Below are positions 12,681 to 25,545 of a DNA stretch of 64,000 bases, piece after piece. The stretch lies in the NCBI GenBank assembly GCA_002778195.1, contig PCDI01000009.1:601701-665700 (forward strand), read 5' to 3'. The notes under the pieces are model-generated. The model was not told where the DNA came from, made no database searches, and saw only the letters and a list, made by a program, of their open reading frames with translations. How positions within the stretch are numbered: position 1 is the first letter of the stretch; each line of letters starts with the position of its first letter. Source of the DNA: Raffaelea ambrosiae. Taxonomy: Eukaryota > Ascomycota > Sordariomycetes > Ophiostomatales > Ophiostomataceae. The translations under genes and the position numbers were made by a program.

Positions 12681-13378
12681 CTCTTCATGTGTTGCTGTCT
12701 GTTTATATTCTTCATAATTGCCCCAGAAAAAATATATACATGTGTAGCCCGGATAGTCCAAATTGGAGAACCAAAAATTGGAGAGAAAAAGAAGAAAAAG
12801 AAAAAAAGAAAGACGAACTTTGAAAAGAAGAGAGAGAGAGAGAGAGAGAGAAAAGTTGATACTATTACGACAATGTCACTCTAGCTGCCGCCAAGGTGAC
12901 TGCTCCGTCCAATCATATTTCAAGCTCCAAACCTTAATCCGACTTATCTAATCTTGCCAGCCGTCGCCAGCCGGCCACGCTAAAAGTTTAAAAAAAAAAA
13001 GTTCGCTATCACCTTGTGATTCGCGACTACCGACAATCGCTCAGTGTGCGCGGAGAAATTTCAATGTGAAGGGCCGACGACGAGGCGACGATAGAGAGAA
13101 ATCGCAACTGACCTGCCCCCTTCCCCACACCCCTCCGGCAACCTTCTTTTGTCGCCAACCTGTTGCAGGGTCACCATCTCGGTTGCCGCTACAAGGGGAA
13201 GCAATTTTCCTCCAAAACAGGCCCAAGGGCCGAGCCGGATGTTTCGATAAATGGTGAAGAGAAGGACTTCAATTTGAACAAAGCACAACAAAGGGGAACA
13301 CCCTTTGTCTTTCTGTCGGACGGGGAAACTACGACGGTAAATTTCTTTCCCAAACACAGGGACCCCAACATACACACG
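12681..13378. promoter_or_regulatory. Divergent promoter region between F-box-like gene and MRS2
   Basis: About 700 bp separate the two opposite start codons, so both 5' UTRs and promoters must lie here. A GA dinucleotide run (about 12828-12851) sits on the F-box side. The frame of MRS2 stays open upstream of its chosen ATG to about 13163, but that extension lacks protein-like composition. Confidence 0.6.
12828..12851. repeat. GA dinucleotide microsatellite
   Basis: About 12 AG units in the divergent promoter between the F-box-like gene and MRS2, flanked by A-rich purine sequence. Confidence 0.85.
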
Positions 13379-15612
13379 ATGGCGCTGTCGCCACCGGTGC
13401 GCCTGCCCGTCCCGTCGGCCGGCCTCCTCCGGTTTCTGCGACACCAGACCGAGAACCTCTTCGCGATCGAGAGCGGCGTCGTCGGAAGCGGAGCTGCCCG
13501 GCCCCCTCGGCATGCGCGGCGATGGGTCGACGAAGGAGCGGGTGCTGGGCTGGCCAGTCGCCGGAAACGGACTGCGATGCCGCGGACAGCACGACGAGTC
13601 GAAGACGCATCCACGACGACGACGACGACGATGACGACAACCACACTGCAGGCCGCCATGGTCGATCTGGACACGATCGTGCCCAAGTCTGTTCGGGCTC
13701 ACTGGGCAGCAGCAGCCAAGACCCCCTCCAACAAGGCGCCAAGTGTGAAACAAGCACTGGCGGCACGGCCTGCGTTCTTCTCGACGTCGCCGCCAAGCCG
13801 GTCTCGCTGGCCAGAGCTTCACCAACACAAGCAGAAGCAGATCGAGATACTGCAGAGGAAGCTGGAGATTCTCCAGCAGGAGATCGCAGCAGCAGCAATG
13901 GCCGTGTCTGAGGGGGAGATTGCGTCGGCGTCGGCGTCGGCGTCGGGGTCAGCGGCATCATCGTCCTCGGCATCGGCCTATTCTCGGGGCCGCTCGTCCT
14001 CCGCCTCCCGTTCTGCGGCATATCCCGTGGCTGCGCCCGCGGCCTCCTGGCACGACCGCTTCTGGAAGCGGCCCTGGGGCGGCGGCAGCAGCGGCCGCTC
14101 GGGGCTGCAGCCGGGCGACCTGCCGGACCCGGCGGCGACGTCCGAGTTTGCGTCGGTCATGTTCAACACGCGGCGTCTGCTGACGGCCAAGGCGGCGCTG
14201 GAGCCGCGGCTGCGGTGCACCGAGGTGGACGAGAACGGCGAGGTGATTCTGGTGGACGGCGAGTTCAAGAAGACGGAGCTGATTGCCAAGTACGGCCTGC
14301 TGCCGCGCGACCTGCGCAAGATCGACTCGTCCAACCTGCCGCACATTCTCGTGCGCCCCGCCGCCATCCTGCTCAACCTGCTGCATCTCAAGGTCCTCAT
14401 CAAGGCCGACCGCGTCCTGCTCTTTGACGTCTACGGCTCCAAGACGTCCTACCCGCAGTCGGCCTTCCTGTACGACCTGCAGGCCCGCCTGCAGCAGACC
14501 CCCACGAGCGCCAACGGCCAGCTGCCCTACGAGTTCCGCGCGCTCGAAGCCGTGCTGTTGTCGGTGACGTCGGAGCTGGAAGCCGAGTTCGACACGGTGC
14601 GCGAGCCCGTCCTGCGCATCCTGCACGAGCTCGAGGCCGACATTACGCGCGACAAGCTGCGCATGCTGCTGGTGCTCTCCAAAAAGGTCAGCAAGTTTGA
14701 GCAAAAGGCCAAGCTGGTGCGCGACGCCATCGAGGAGCTGCTCGAGGCCGACGACGACCTGGCCGCCATGTACCTGACCGAGAAGCGCCACGACCGCTTC
14801 CGCGGCGAGGACGACCACACCGAGGTCGAGATGCTGCTCGAATCCTACCACAAGATCTGCGACGAAGTGGCCCAGGAGGCCGGCAGTTTGGTCTCCAGCA
14901 TCCGCAACACAGAAGAGATGTGAGTAAAACATTGACTCTTTTCCCCTTACTTTTTTTTTGTACTATTTCTGTAACTTGTTTTTTTCCGATTTTTTTTCTC
15001 CCTCGCTAACACAACGAAAGCATCCGCGCCATCCTCGACGCCAACCGCAACGCCCTCATGCTTCTCGACCTCAAGTTCAGCATCGGCACCCTCGGCCTTG
15101 CCATGGGCACCTTCATGGCCGGCCTCTACGGCATGAACCTCGAAAACTTTATCGAGCACACCAACTGGGGCTTCGGCGCCGTCGGCGGTGCTTCCTTTGC
15201 TTTCTCTCTGATCGTCTGCTGGTACGGCCTCGTCAAGCTGCGCAAGGTCCAGCGGGTCAAGATGCACGGCAGCAGCAGCGGCGTGGGTGTCATCCCTGGC
15301 GCGGGCTTCGGTAGCAGTGGTGCTGGTGCTGGTGGTGCTGGTGGCAGTGGCGGTGCGGGTGTTGGTTTCGGTGGGCACAGTGTGGGTCTGCTTGGCACCA
15401 ACACGGCCTCTGGCGGCCTGGGCGGCCTCGGTGTCGGCCACGGCATGACCGGCCTGGCGGCTTCCTCTGGGGCCACGGCCGCCGCTGCCGGCTCGGTCTC
15501 CGACCTGGCGGCGGGCACTGTCCATACGGCACCACTGGACGCGCGCAGCCAGGCACGGCTTCGGCGTTTGGGCATGGTCCAGGCTGCGCTGATGCAGAAG
15601 AAGTACTACTAA
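13379..15612 (+). CDS. mrs2: MRS2-type mitochondrial inner-membrane Mg2+ channel (CorA superfamily)
   Basis: Model: join(13379..14919, 15021..15612), 710 residues. The 101-nt intron has donor GTGAGT, branch GCTAAC and acceptor CGAAAG. The core begins near residue 240 (LRCTEVDENGEVI, KYGLLPRDLRKIDSS, IRPAAILLNLLHLKVLI-like) and runs through long helices to IRAILDANRNALMLLDLK. It then reaches two membrane segments, about residues 533-550 and 566-590, with the diagnostic GMN selectivity motif at 551-553 and the acidic loop NLENFIEHTNWGF. The protein would pass Mg2+ into the matrix as a pentamer. The start is the ATG giving an Arg-rich, Ser/Ala-containing presequence. It is much longer than yeast Mrs2: there is a ~150-residue low-complexity/coiled segment before the core and a ~115-residue Gly/Ala/Ser-rich tail after TM2. 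Confidence 0.95.
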
Positions 15613-16873
15613 TCATTAGAAGTTCCCCCGTTCGTTCTGTTCCCGTAGTGGATCACGTGGTCGACGGTAGGACAGAATAGTTGGCGTCTCTTCCGAGGTG
15701 GGTCAGCACAATGTAGTTACAGCCTCTTCGCACAATCTCCCTCTCACACCCTCCCCCAGTGTCCCTCTATCTCAGAATTCGCGCACAAGAACCCTTCACA
15801 TCTCTCCCGTCTGCATCTATCCCCTGGCTCATTCATCTCTTCCATCTTTGTCGCTTTCTACGAAACTCATCTCTTCATCTGGCGTTTTTTACTGGGGCAT
15901 GTAATGATATACTTACTATATTATCTGTAGAGAACCATGATATACACTAGCGGGTATACACCCATCAATGCATAGACACATAGTTGAATACTGTATAAGC
16001 AGTTCGTCGACCTTGTCAACACTCGCCATTTTTGTAAATATTGGTATTTGCTGTTAACTTTTGTGACCCGAGCAACAAACAAGGGGGTATGTAAACAAAC
16101 ACCGCAACCCATGCATCATACAAGAACGTGGCCGAGGTAAACAGACGACCATTGGGTAACAACCCAGAACTCGGCTCCTTTAGCCCGCCCGATGCTTTCA
16201 ATCATATGCCCCCCCCCCTCCCCCCCCCAAACAGATCAGAAAAGTGAAGCAAAACAGTAAACAAAACAACCAACGCGACCGCCCCCCGCCAAGCGCTACT
16301 ATGGTATACAATCTCCTATCCTGGCCCTTTCTTCATCTTCGCCGCGATGCACTGCCGTTTGCTAAACACAAACGCTACAAACTGCTTCCCATGTTTCGTA
16401 TAAGTTGGGGAAATAACAGTATATGTCGGGGGGCTTCTCAAATTAGAAGTGACTGAAGGGTTCCTACCCAGATGGGCATTCCTGCGCCATGAACAAGCAA
16501 ACGAAAACAAGGTAAAAAACCAATGCAAAACAACATAAAAAGCATAGTGAGGCATAAAAAGACACAAAAATAACCAAAGTTCTGTCAAGGCCTATACCTA
16601 GTCGCTCAGAATGCCGCTGCGCAACCATGGATACCAATCGCTGTTCATTCGTCGTCTAAAATATGTGTCGAGTTCCGATTTGTGCCGTGAATATTAATTA
16701 GATAAATGGGTATTGACTATTCTGTTGTGGATTGCGGGCTTGCTAGTTCGAAGTTTCGTTGTCTGTCGATGCCCGTTGATGCTCGTTCGTCTGTGTCCGG
16801 CATATAATGTGGCCGCCAACAAAAGCCACTATACTCTCGAGGGGTACAGCATACAGTGGCCATTGGCGTCGTG
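15613..16873. other. Convergent intergenic region (MRS2 and zinc-finger 3' ends)
   Basis: Holds the 3' flanks of MRS2 (+) and the zinc-finger gene (-). C-runs lie at about 16209-16228. No open frame with domain content was found. Small frames on both strands are AT-rich and unconvincing. Confidence 0.6.
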
Positions 16874-19041
16874 TCACCTCGTTCGGTTTTTGCCGCTCGT
16901 GTCGATTGTGATCCCACCATTTGGCCCCATCCCTGCCGCCGTATTCATCTCAGATGCCTCCAGCTTTTCTCCGCAGCCCTTGACTAGCCGGTGCCGCTGG
17001 AAAATCAGTTAGATACACAAAACATCCCCCTCCCCCCAAATAGAAAAGAAAGAACCCAATCTAATGAATGGCGTCTTCTAGGGCTGCACATACCTTCAAA
17101 GCATCCTTTCGACTGAAGCTCTTGTCGCAGAAATTGCACGGGAAAGGCTTAACCGCGAGATGGATGCGCTTGTGTCGCTTAAGATCATGATTTCGGTTGA
17201 ATGACTGCGGGCATTGATCGCACTTGAAAGGACGCTCGTGTGCAGAAGGGGGACCCTTTCCGATGGTCTGGTGACTGCCGAGTTGGTTAGGGTTGAGATG
17301 TGGATGCACTGGGTGGGTGTTGCTATATAGAAGCGGCTTGTGGCCCTGGCCGTACACCATGCCAGTATTCGACACCAGAGTCATATGGCCACCCGGATTG
17401 CCCATGTTAGAGATGACCGGCCCACTCATGGACCCTTGTGGTTGTTGGCTGTAAGGATAGCCCCGGTTTCCCATTCCGGCAGGATAGCCCATCGATGGTG
17501 CCATCCCGGACAATCCGGGCTGTGACGGTAATGGTGGTGGTGGTATGAGTCGCATGTTATTTGCTCCTCCGATTCCCCCGCCAGGCTCTGATGTACTTAA
17601 CTGGGCATGTTGAGCATCCGATGCTTGCTGCTGATGTTGGTTCATATGTTGTGGATGAAGGGGTTGCTGGTGATACATCTGAAACGGAGAGTGGCTCGTC
17701 AATGTCCCAACCGGGCTCAACTTCGGAGGGTAGCCCGTGGCAACAGACACGCCCGTGGGAGGCTGGTGGTGGTATCCCATCAAAGACGCAGTATTTGGGG
17801 AATCGGCGCTGGAATTATTACTGTCTTGGCGAAATATGTGGCCTTGCTGCGGCATCGAGCTGTGTGTTGGGGACAGAAGAGTGCTTTGCAAGGGCGCAGA
17901 CGACATTCCAAGGTGATGCTGCTGCGGCTGCTGGTGATGTCCAGAGGAACTTTCCAGTCCGCCCATGCCATCCACACTGCCGTAGCCGTCACTGGTCCCG
18001 GGCAGGCTCGACTGGATACCGGAAGCACTCTGCGTTGTATAGTGGCCTTCGGCCGTGGCTGGTGATTGTGAATTTCGCTGGTCGTACGGGCTGGGATCTG
18101 AATACATCGGCCGCCCCGAATTCCAATGCGATTGGTGAGACATTTGCGTAGGCGGGCGAGTGTACTGGCCCCCGTGGCTCAAAGGAGAATGATTCAACGT
18201 TGGCGAACGCGTCAGAGAAGGGTGACCCGACGCGTGACCGCCAAAGGTGGTGACCTGGTGATTCAATGCAACGTTCATCTGTTCCAGAGTCTGTGGGTGG
18301 TTCAGAGATTCCTGCTCCTGGCCTGACGATTTGGTAGCTGCTACCGCCGTGAAGGAGGATGAGCAAGGCGAAGCGCAGGTGGAAGATGGGACTTGGGCAA
18401 CAGTAGTAGCAGTTGTCGTTACGGTTTCGTACGGCGCATGCGACGATGTTTCTGGCAGCGTGCTCCTGTGCGGATGCCTGCTGTCAAGGCTTCTCGGATA
18501 GGTTGGTTGCCTTGCTGGTTCTGGCTTTGGCCCTTCCTGTCGGTGGTTTCGGATGCTGCTCTCTCGTTGCTGCTGAGCAGGAGGATAATAAAATAGGCCG
18601 TTTGAATATGGTTTCTGGGAGGAGCTGTTCCCGTTGTGACCTGGGGACTGAAGGTATGTTGGGATCAGTTTGTCACCCAAAAATCCTAAAAATAAGTTAG
18701 CATAAACCTTCAAGAACAGACCTGACGTAAGGCAAGCACCGGCGATGACGGGAGTTGCAGCAGGGGCAAAACAAAGAGCCGTGATAGCCGACGACGAAGA
18801 ACACAACGAAGAACGGAACGAAAAGGCATCCCAGAAAACAATGCTGAAAGAACTCGGTCGAGACCAGACAAATGGGAAAGATGTCAACAACTGCTGGTGA
18901 GTTACTCTGCGTACTGGGTGTGTCCTGGCTCAACCCGGAGACGGATCCCGAGAAGACGGGCAGTGGGGTTGTTGTCACGACAGCGGCGGCACGTCTGTCG
19001 GCGAAGTTTGCGGTTGCCTCCATTCTGCGTATTGTCGTCAT
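16874..19041 (-). CDS. C2H2 zinc-finger transcription factor, Gln/His/Pro-rich
   Basis: Model: complement(join(16874..16996, 17094..18685, 18906..19041)), 616 residues. Two C-terminal fingers are clear: FKCDQCPQSFNRNHDLKRHK and a second, FPCNFCDKSFSRKDALK, completed across a 97-nt intron (donor GTATGT, branch CTAACTG, acceptor TTCCAG) by RHRLVKGCG. The second finger is thus C2HC-like. Before them lie ~450 residues rich in Gln, His, Pro, Ser and Gly, typical of an activation domain. The first exon (MTTIRRMEATANFADRRAAA) is less certain. It uses a non-consensus donor GTAACT at 18905 and an acceptor TTTTTAG after GCTAAC at 18686; phase agrees, but other N-termini are possible. The protein is nuclear and should bind DNA. 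The family resembles fungal regulators named Egr-like, but no target can be given. Confidence 0.85.
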
Positions 19042-22000
19042 CTGTCAAAATGTGATGATAACTTTCGAGGCTCAAGCGTTGTTGGTCGGGCCACAGACGG
19101 GGCCGGCAAGAAGAAAGATACTCGCACGGCAGTGCCAGCACTGCCAAATGCAAGAGACGGTCAGAGCTCGGAATGGATAGAATGATCTATCGCAGGGGTG
19201 GCGACTATTTCACTGTTTTTGCCAAAAACGCTAGGTTTGGGTTTTCCGCTGGAGCAGTCGCGTGGGCGAACCAGATCGAGATTGTGTGTGCAGTGCTTCC
19301 GTGTCCGTCGTCTGTTGTCGTCGGCCAAGAAAGGAAATATGAAGGCAGCAAAGCAGAAGGAAAAATGAAAACCGGAAACATTGAAACTGCAATGGGAAGA
19401 AGGAAAGAAAGTATTACCAAATAGAGAAGAGCTATTCCATAGAAATCAAGTAATAAGTGGCTTAGCATGCGATTTCTGATACATGGCTTGTCCGGCTGTC
19501 AACACTTCGGAGGGGGGGCGCGCTTGGTAATAACTGGTGGTGGTACGTATGTAGACGAGGCGTCGAGATGGCGGTCCGGATGATAATCAGAGAGAAAGAG
19601 AGAAAGCAGGAGGGAGAAGAAGAATCGATGTGCCCCCCATCGGTGTATGCCGGTAGGTCAGGCAAATCAAACAAGCAGGCAACTGACGAGCTGGTACGAG
19701 CAGGTACGAGCTGGAGCAAATGGGGTTATCCCAGAGGGAGTGGGCTTGTCGATCTCTCCGCCCTCCGAAGAAAAGAAAGAACCCCGGAGAGGCGTCTTGA
19801 TTTGCTGCTCTGGAGAGACCTCTGTTGCACGATATTGAAGTGATCGGGTCTTACCCTGCTCTGGGTGTTTTGGGAGAGACAGCGCCTGGATGTTACTGTA
19901 AAGCTGTGCAACAACACGGCTCGATATCCGGCCTGGGAAGAGAATGGGGAACGAAGATCCCTGGACCGAGCCGGAGTTGGAGGGGGGCAAGTCGTCGGTC
20001 CTGGCTGTCAGTGGGCACGTTTTGTTTTGCTCTTGCTCGCCCTGGATTCGGTTTCAGAAGATCCCGTTGCAGAAGGTCCGGTTGCCGCCGACCCGTTTAG
20101 GAGTGTTGCCTGGACTGGTGGATTTTGCGGAACAGAGAAAGGCCACCGAAAGAGAAGGCGGCACGACGGCGTATCGTGAAAAGTACGGCGTGAATGCACA
20201 GCTGTCACCAACCACGTAGGACGGCAGAGAGATCCAAAAGCTGAAGGATCAGAAGGAAGGTAAGGGTAGACTTGCACAGCAGTAAATGGTCCCGGTCAGG
20301 TCGTGCAAAACAGAGAGAATTAGAGTGAGGTGAGCATGTCCTGCTCTCTCGTTTGCCAGCTCGTCGGAGAAAAAATATGGGAAAGACGGATGGGGGCGGA
20401 GGATGAGAGCAGGTGAACGGCTGGGCTCTGAGGTTGAAAGGGGGGGCGGGACAGATGAGGGAGGGTCGCACGGGGAATGCAGTCAAAAGAACGATTGACT
20501 GAAAATTAAGAGACCAGGAAGTCCAGCAAGACTAGGAAGACCAGGACGAACCCCGTTGCCTTGGAATAGTCGTCGCAAGAGCCAATGGGGTTAGGCTGGG
20601 CCAGCCCGCGGGAGTAACCAGAAGAAAGCAGAACAGAAAACCGGAGGTCCAGATGGAGAGCTGAGAAACAGCGAATGGCTGCCGAGGAGAAGCGTCAAGA
20701 TGGGGGGTATCGAGGGTGAACCTGTCTCTGATGCTGTCGTGTGGCCGTCCCAGTATGATTATTGGCTGTCTTGGGGGTGTCTTGGGTTCTTGCCTTCTTG
20801 CCTTTTTCTTATTTTCTTTTTTGCTTCTCTTGTTTCCTTCTTTCTTCTTATTTCGGTCTCGTCGTGCAGCTGCTGTTCTGAAGCTCTGCTGTTCCTCCGT
20901 TGCTCTGGTCTTCTGTGTCTCGTTCTTGTTCTCCTGTCTTTGGTGCAGACGAGGCCTCGTCCTGCCGCTCAATCATCCATGGACCTGTCAGAGAGGTCTG
21001 GCCCTATGCGTCACACTGGTGGCGGTGAAAGCCAACTTTGTGTGGTCGAAAAATAAAAATAAAAAGAATACCGCACATGCACACCTGCACGAGGGGGACG
21101 ATGTGCTGGCCCGTGGTCCCAGGAGTGGCAACGGGCGAGTGGGTAGACTGGTATATAATGCTGCAGGCCGCGCCTAGAGCTGAGGCTCTGTTTGGAGAAG
21201 CCTGGCAATGGCCAACGGTGGGAGCTCCACAAATGACGGAATGTAAACGAGGTTCGTCAATAAAGGAGGCGAGAAGACGAGCTAGCGCAAGATGCCCTCC
21301 AAACCGTCGAAAGGCGAAATCCCATGCAAAGTAAGGATACGTGATCTGCCAAAGCCAGAACAAGAGCACCATGTAGCAAGTGAGAGGAGACCGAAGTTGG
21401 AGCTTGAGTGGGTAACGCAGAGAGGCCCGTCTAGTCTGCCGTAATATGGGAACTGGGAACAGCTCTATGGACCAGAGGAAGCCCCATCTGTTCCTGGGCT
21501 CTGGTAGAGGGTGGCGTGTGCTGGACCGGTGTGGTCTGGGCGGAACGAGAAAGACGAAGGGGGAATAGGGTCAAGACTTTCGGGGTGTAGCGGGCTCAGC
21601 ACCATGCTGGTGAGGTACAAGGCGGACAGCATAACGAGTACGAGCGAGCAACCACCAGCAGAACCAGTGGGACAGGGATGGGGCGTGCGTAGTGTACAAA
21701 CAATGTACAAGTAGGATGGGGGGGGGAAAGGGGGGGGGTATCTGGTCGAGGGGGGTGGAATTGGCGGGATGTGGGCTGGGTGTGTGGCAGACGAGGTTCT
21801 GCGATGCCAGCTGAACACACTCAAATGCAGGCGAGACGCCGTCAGCCTATCTGGGCACAGGGGGGTGCAATTGGCGTGTGGGCAGGTTGCCAAGAGTGAA
21901 GTCATTGGGGGGGGGATGGGGGGAACAGTCGTGATGATGTTTTCTATTACAGAAATTTCACAGTCAGACTGGCAAAGACAGAGATGAGAGAGGACAGAGC

Positions 22001-24375
22001 TACGAAGAAGGAAAGAGCCAGACGTTTCGCGGCGAGGAGGGCGTTGATCGAGCCTTCCTCTTTGGGCATGTTTCTGCGCCGCTCGTCACATGGTCAGCAG
22101 CCAGGCTCAGGAGTACTATGTAGTTACGTGTCAGACCTCAAATTAGGAGGCGACGAGAACCCGGCGGGAGAACAGCAATACGCAGGTTGAAGAAATCAAG
22201 CTCTGGTCGATTTAGTTTAGTTCTGACCGTTGGATCGTTTTTTGCTAGACGCGCTTGATTGGCTCCAGAGAGGAGCCACAGCCGCACGCGCCGAGGAGAA
22301 CCATCCAAGCAGAGCAGAGGTAAATAGCCCAAATGACACACCAGACGAGACCCGAAGAATACCAGACTACGACCCAGGCGAGCCCAGAGACGAGCCACCC
22401 CAAGAGGCACCACGAAGAGGCACCAAAATGCGTGCGACGGAAGCCGGCCCTAGTCTCTCTTCGCCCTAGACCGCGCTGTCTTTGCTGCTTTGGGCGGACT
22501 GCCCCATCCATTTACATCATTCCTTACGGAGAGCGCTAAAAGATCTGGACGGTTGTGGGAATCGATATTGGACGGCGTACTCCGAAAGTGTGTTATTTTT
22601 TTTCACGGTGTACTCTCGTTTCTGTTTTCTCCCGTTGTTGTTGCAGTCCGCTGCAGAGGTCTACTATGTAGAAACGAGCACCCAGGCGGCGAGCTGAACA
22701 ACGAATAAGGCCAAGGGCGGCTTGGGTTCAGCAGTAGTCGAAAAATGGGTAGCCAAGTAGGAAAAAGTAGACGATAATGCACGATAACAATTACTGGAGA
22801 AAAGAGGACGAAAAAGGGACACACAGCGACAGCGGGCCAGCTGGGAAAAACGTGTATAGGAGGTAACTACCTGACTTACCGAGTTGTGCGTACGAATACA
22901 CGTCGGGAAAATCAGATGGACGAGTATTTAGCAACACTCGCACAAGGCATCGCGTGGCCAGACCAGGCCTAGACCGCCCGGAATGCGCAGAGAAAATGGT
23001 GCCGTCCCAAGCTGCCCGGACGGGACTAGTCATAATGGCACCCATTATTGGTCTGCTGGAGAAGAAAAAAGAAGATGAAAAAAGAGACAGCAAGGGAGGA
23101 GAGAAGGAGAAACGCGGAGTTCTGCAGAGGCCGAAGAATAGACAAAGAGAACGAAGGGAATAAGGGGCAAGGGGAGGGAATGCCAAGCGAACAGCTATGG
23201 GAAAGACAAGAAACGTGACATGAGATGTATTACATACTCTGGGAGGATCTTACGGGAACAGGTGGGCTTTGCGGGTGGTGCTCGTACAGCAGTATTAGCA
23301 GAAGACGCGCATACATCCACGGACGCTTAGGAGATGCAAGGTATCGAGTAAGATACACCATCCACCACTTACCACTGGGGTGTGTTCCCACCAGCTCTTC
23401 TGAACGGCTGCCCCATCCCCCCCTGGCCGGGTGCATATGGGGGGTGGTCATTGCATTATCTGCCGCCCGAACGCCAACGCCGACGCCTCTGCCGTCGTTC
23501 CTTGGGGAAGGCGCTGCCATGCCCTCCATGCATGTCATGTCTTGTTTGGTACGTGCTGCGGGCACCACTGTAAGTTTGGGCTCCGGGGCCTTTTTTGGTT
23601 CTGTTTGCATCTCAATGTTTGCATAGGCGCCCAAAACGCCCAAAACAAGAAAGGCGCGGAAGGGAGGAGCTACGAAAACGGGAAGCTGGACTGCGACTGT
23701 GATTGGGACCAGGACTAGGACTAGGACCAGGACCAGCAGTTCAGCAGCTCAGCGGAAAGGAAACAAAGACAGCAATGATCGTTGGACAGGAAGAAATGGT
23801 CCGGCACCTCGCTTCCCCGTGGCCTCGTGTCGCCTCTCGCGTTATATGACATATACTACCAAGTTGCATTGGAAGCTGGCCAGGGGGGGAAAGGTGATAC
23901 TACTCGTATGCCAAATCATATACAGCAATATGCCGCGCCATTTCTTCTCCAGACGAGGCTGCCATTGATGGAATCTGTTTGCCTACCACCACGCGCGAGA
24001 CAGAGAGAGCAAAAAAACAAAAGAAACTTGGTGGAAATGCTCCAATATATTCTCTTTTGTGCACCGTAAACCAAGCAATAAGAGCAAGAAAATGTAAGAC
24101 GAACAGGGGCGAACCCCAAGGAATTTGGCAAGACAGGGGGGGGAGGAGGGTTGCCATTGTTAAAGTTACACATCCTCTCCTTTTCTGCCCAGACCAAGGG
24201 CCCAATCACGGGCACGCGCGCACGGCACGGCCAGCAGGAGTCCGAGTAGCTTTCATGGTGGGTGATGGGGTGCATGCTCACATTCGGCCATCTGCACCAG
24301 CCCGGGAGAATTTTCGCATATCTTGTTTGTCGTCCAGCCGGGTCATGCAGGGAACTAGGGGAGGATAGGGCAGGG

Positions 24376-24413
24376 GGGCACATGGCTGCACATGGCTGCA
24401 CATGGCTGCACAA
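24376..24413. repeat. Short tandem repeat, 12-bp unit x3
   Basis: Three direct copies of a unit containing CACATGGCTG, followed by a partial copy. Noncoding context. Confidence 0.85.
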
Positions 24414-25437
24414 CGTGACTGATCGAGCGTTCTGCAGAGTACTCGTACATAGCACCAGACAAGGAAAAAAAGAGAAAGAAAAACGAAGAACTCTGCATAA
24501 TAGTACATACAACAGAAGAGCATTGATGTTTCTCCTGTCTTGTGGTACCATCCATGTCTGCCAACGGCACTCCCCGAAAAAGGTCAGGATTAAGACTGGG
24601 AATGGAAGACGGGTAAGACGGGCTCGGCCTGCATTGCAATATGACTGCTCTGTGCAGGAGTTTGGCTAGGCACACACGTTCTTGTTTTTCGTGCTGCATG
24701 CCAATTAAGGGTCTTTGCTCGTATCTATCGTACCGCACCTTACACCCGCGTTGCCAGACATTTGGCGGTAGCCTCGTGCCAAAACGGCAGCGGATGTTGC
24801 ATCAAAATAGTAAGAAGAAGGCAAAAGTATTTCACTTGTACGCCAGCAGGCGAGTATCGTCTACGGGCATGCAGCGCCTCGCTATTTTGATCGGACGATT
24901 GACAAGCGGCCCCCTGATGTATGCAGTGCAGGGGCAACACTGAGAAGGGGGTGTGGGCTGGAACCGTGCAAAATGCATCTCAACAAAAAATGAATTTCCA
25001 AGAAAGACGACAGCGACCAACCATAGGTGGCCCAGAGAGCGGGAAGACGTGTTAAAACCACGGGTGCTGTCCGGCACACGTAAGATTGCAACATGTATCC
25101 GTTTTTTTTTTCCTCTTTTTTCTCTTTTTTCTCGCTCTTCTCTTCTGGGGTCCAGCAAGGCTGACCCAAATCAAAGACACGCACGCACATTAGTTACATA
25201 GTAGTAGGCCAAATAAATATCGGATATTACAGTGTACAGGCATAGTGGTTCTCTCCCGTTGTCCCGTAGACATACGTATGTGCAACGCACATCGACATCT
25301 TGCCCGACCCTACCGAGGTCACACGGCAGGCAAGATGAAAAAGAGACACAGGGTCCGTGGGTTTTCTGTTCTGGTCATTTCCTGGTCACTGCCCTCAAGG
25401 TTTATCCTTCGTTGACAAAGACTCAAAAAAAGGAGAG

Positions 25438-25545
25438 AAGAAAAAAATAAGAAGAAATGAAAAAAATAAGAAGAAATGAAAAAAATAAGAAGAAATGAAA
25501 AAAATAAGAAGAAAAAAAATAAGGAGAAAAAAAGAAAAGAAAAAA
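25438..25545. repeat. Purine-only 19-bp tandem repeat
   Basis: About four near-perfect copies of a 19-bp A-rich unit (AAAAAATAAGAAGAAATGA), then degenerate AAG/AAAT sequence to about 25545. It encodes only Lys/Asn low complexity and is not taken as a gene. Confidence 0.9.

Noticed and set aside
23699..23740. ACTAGG/ACCAGG hexamer run considered as interstitial telomere
   Set aside because: The units (GGACTA/GGACCA) do not match the TTAGGG repeat of filamentous fungi and only five to six copies exist.
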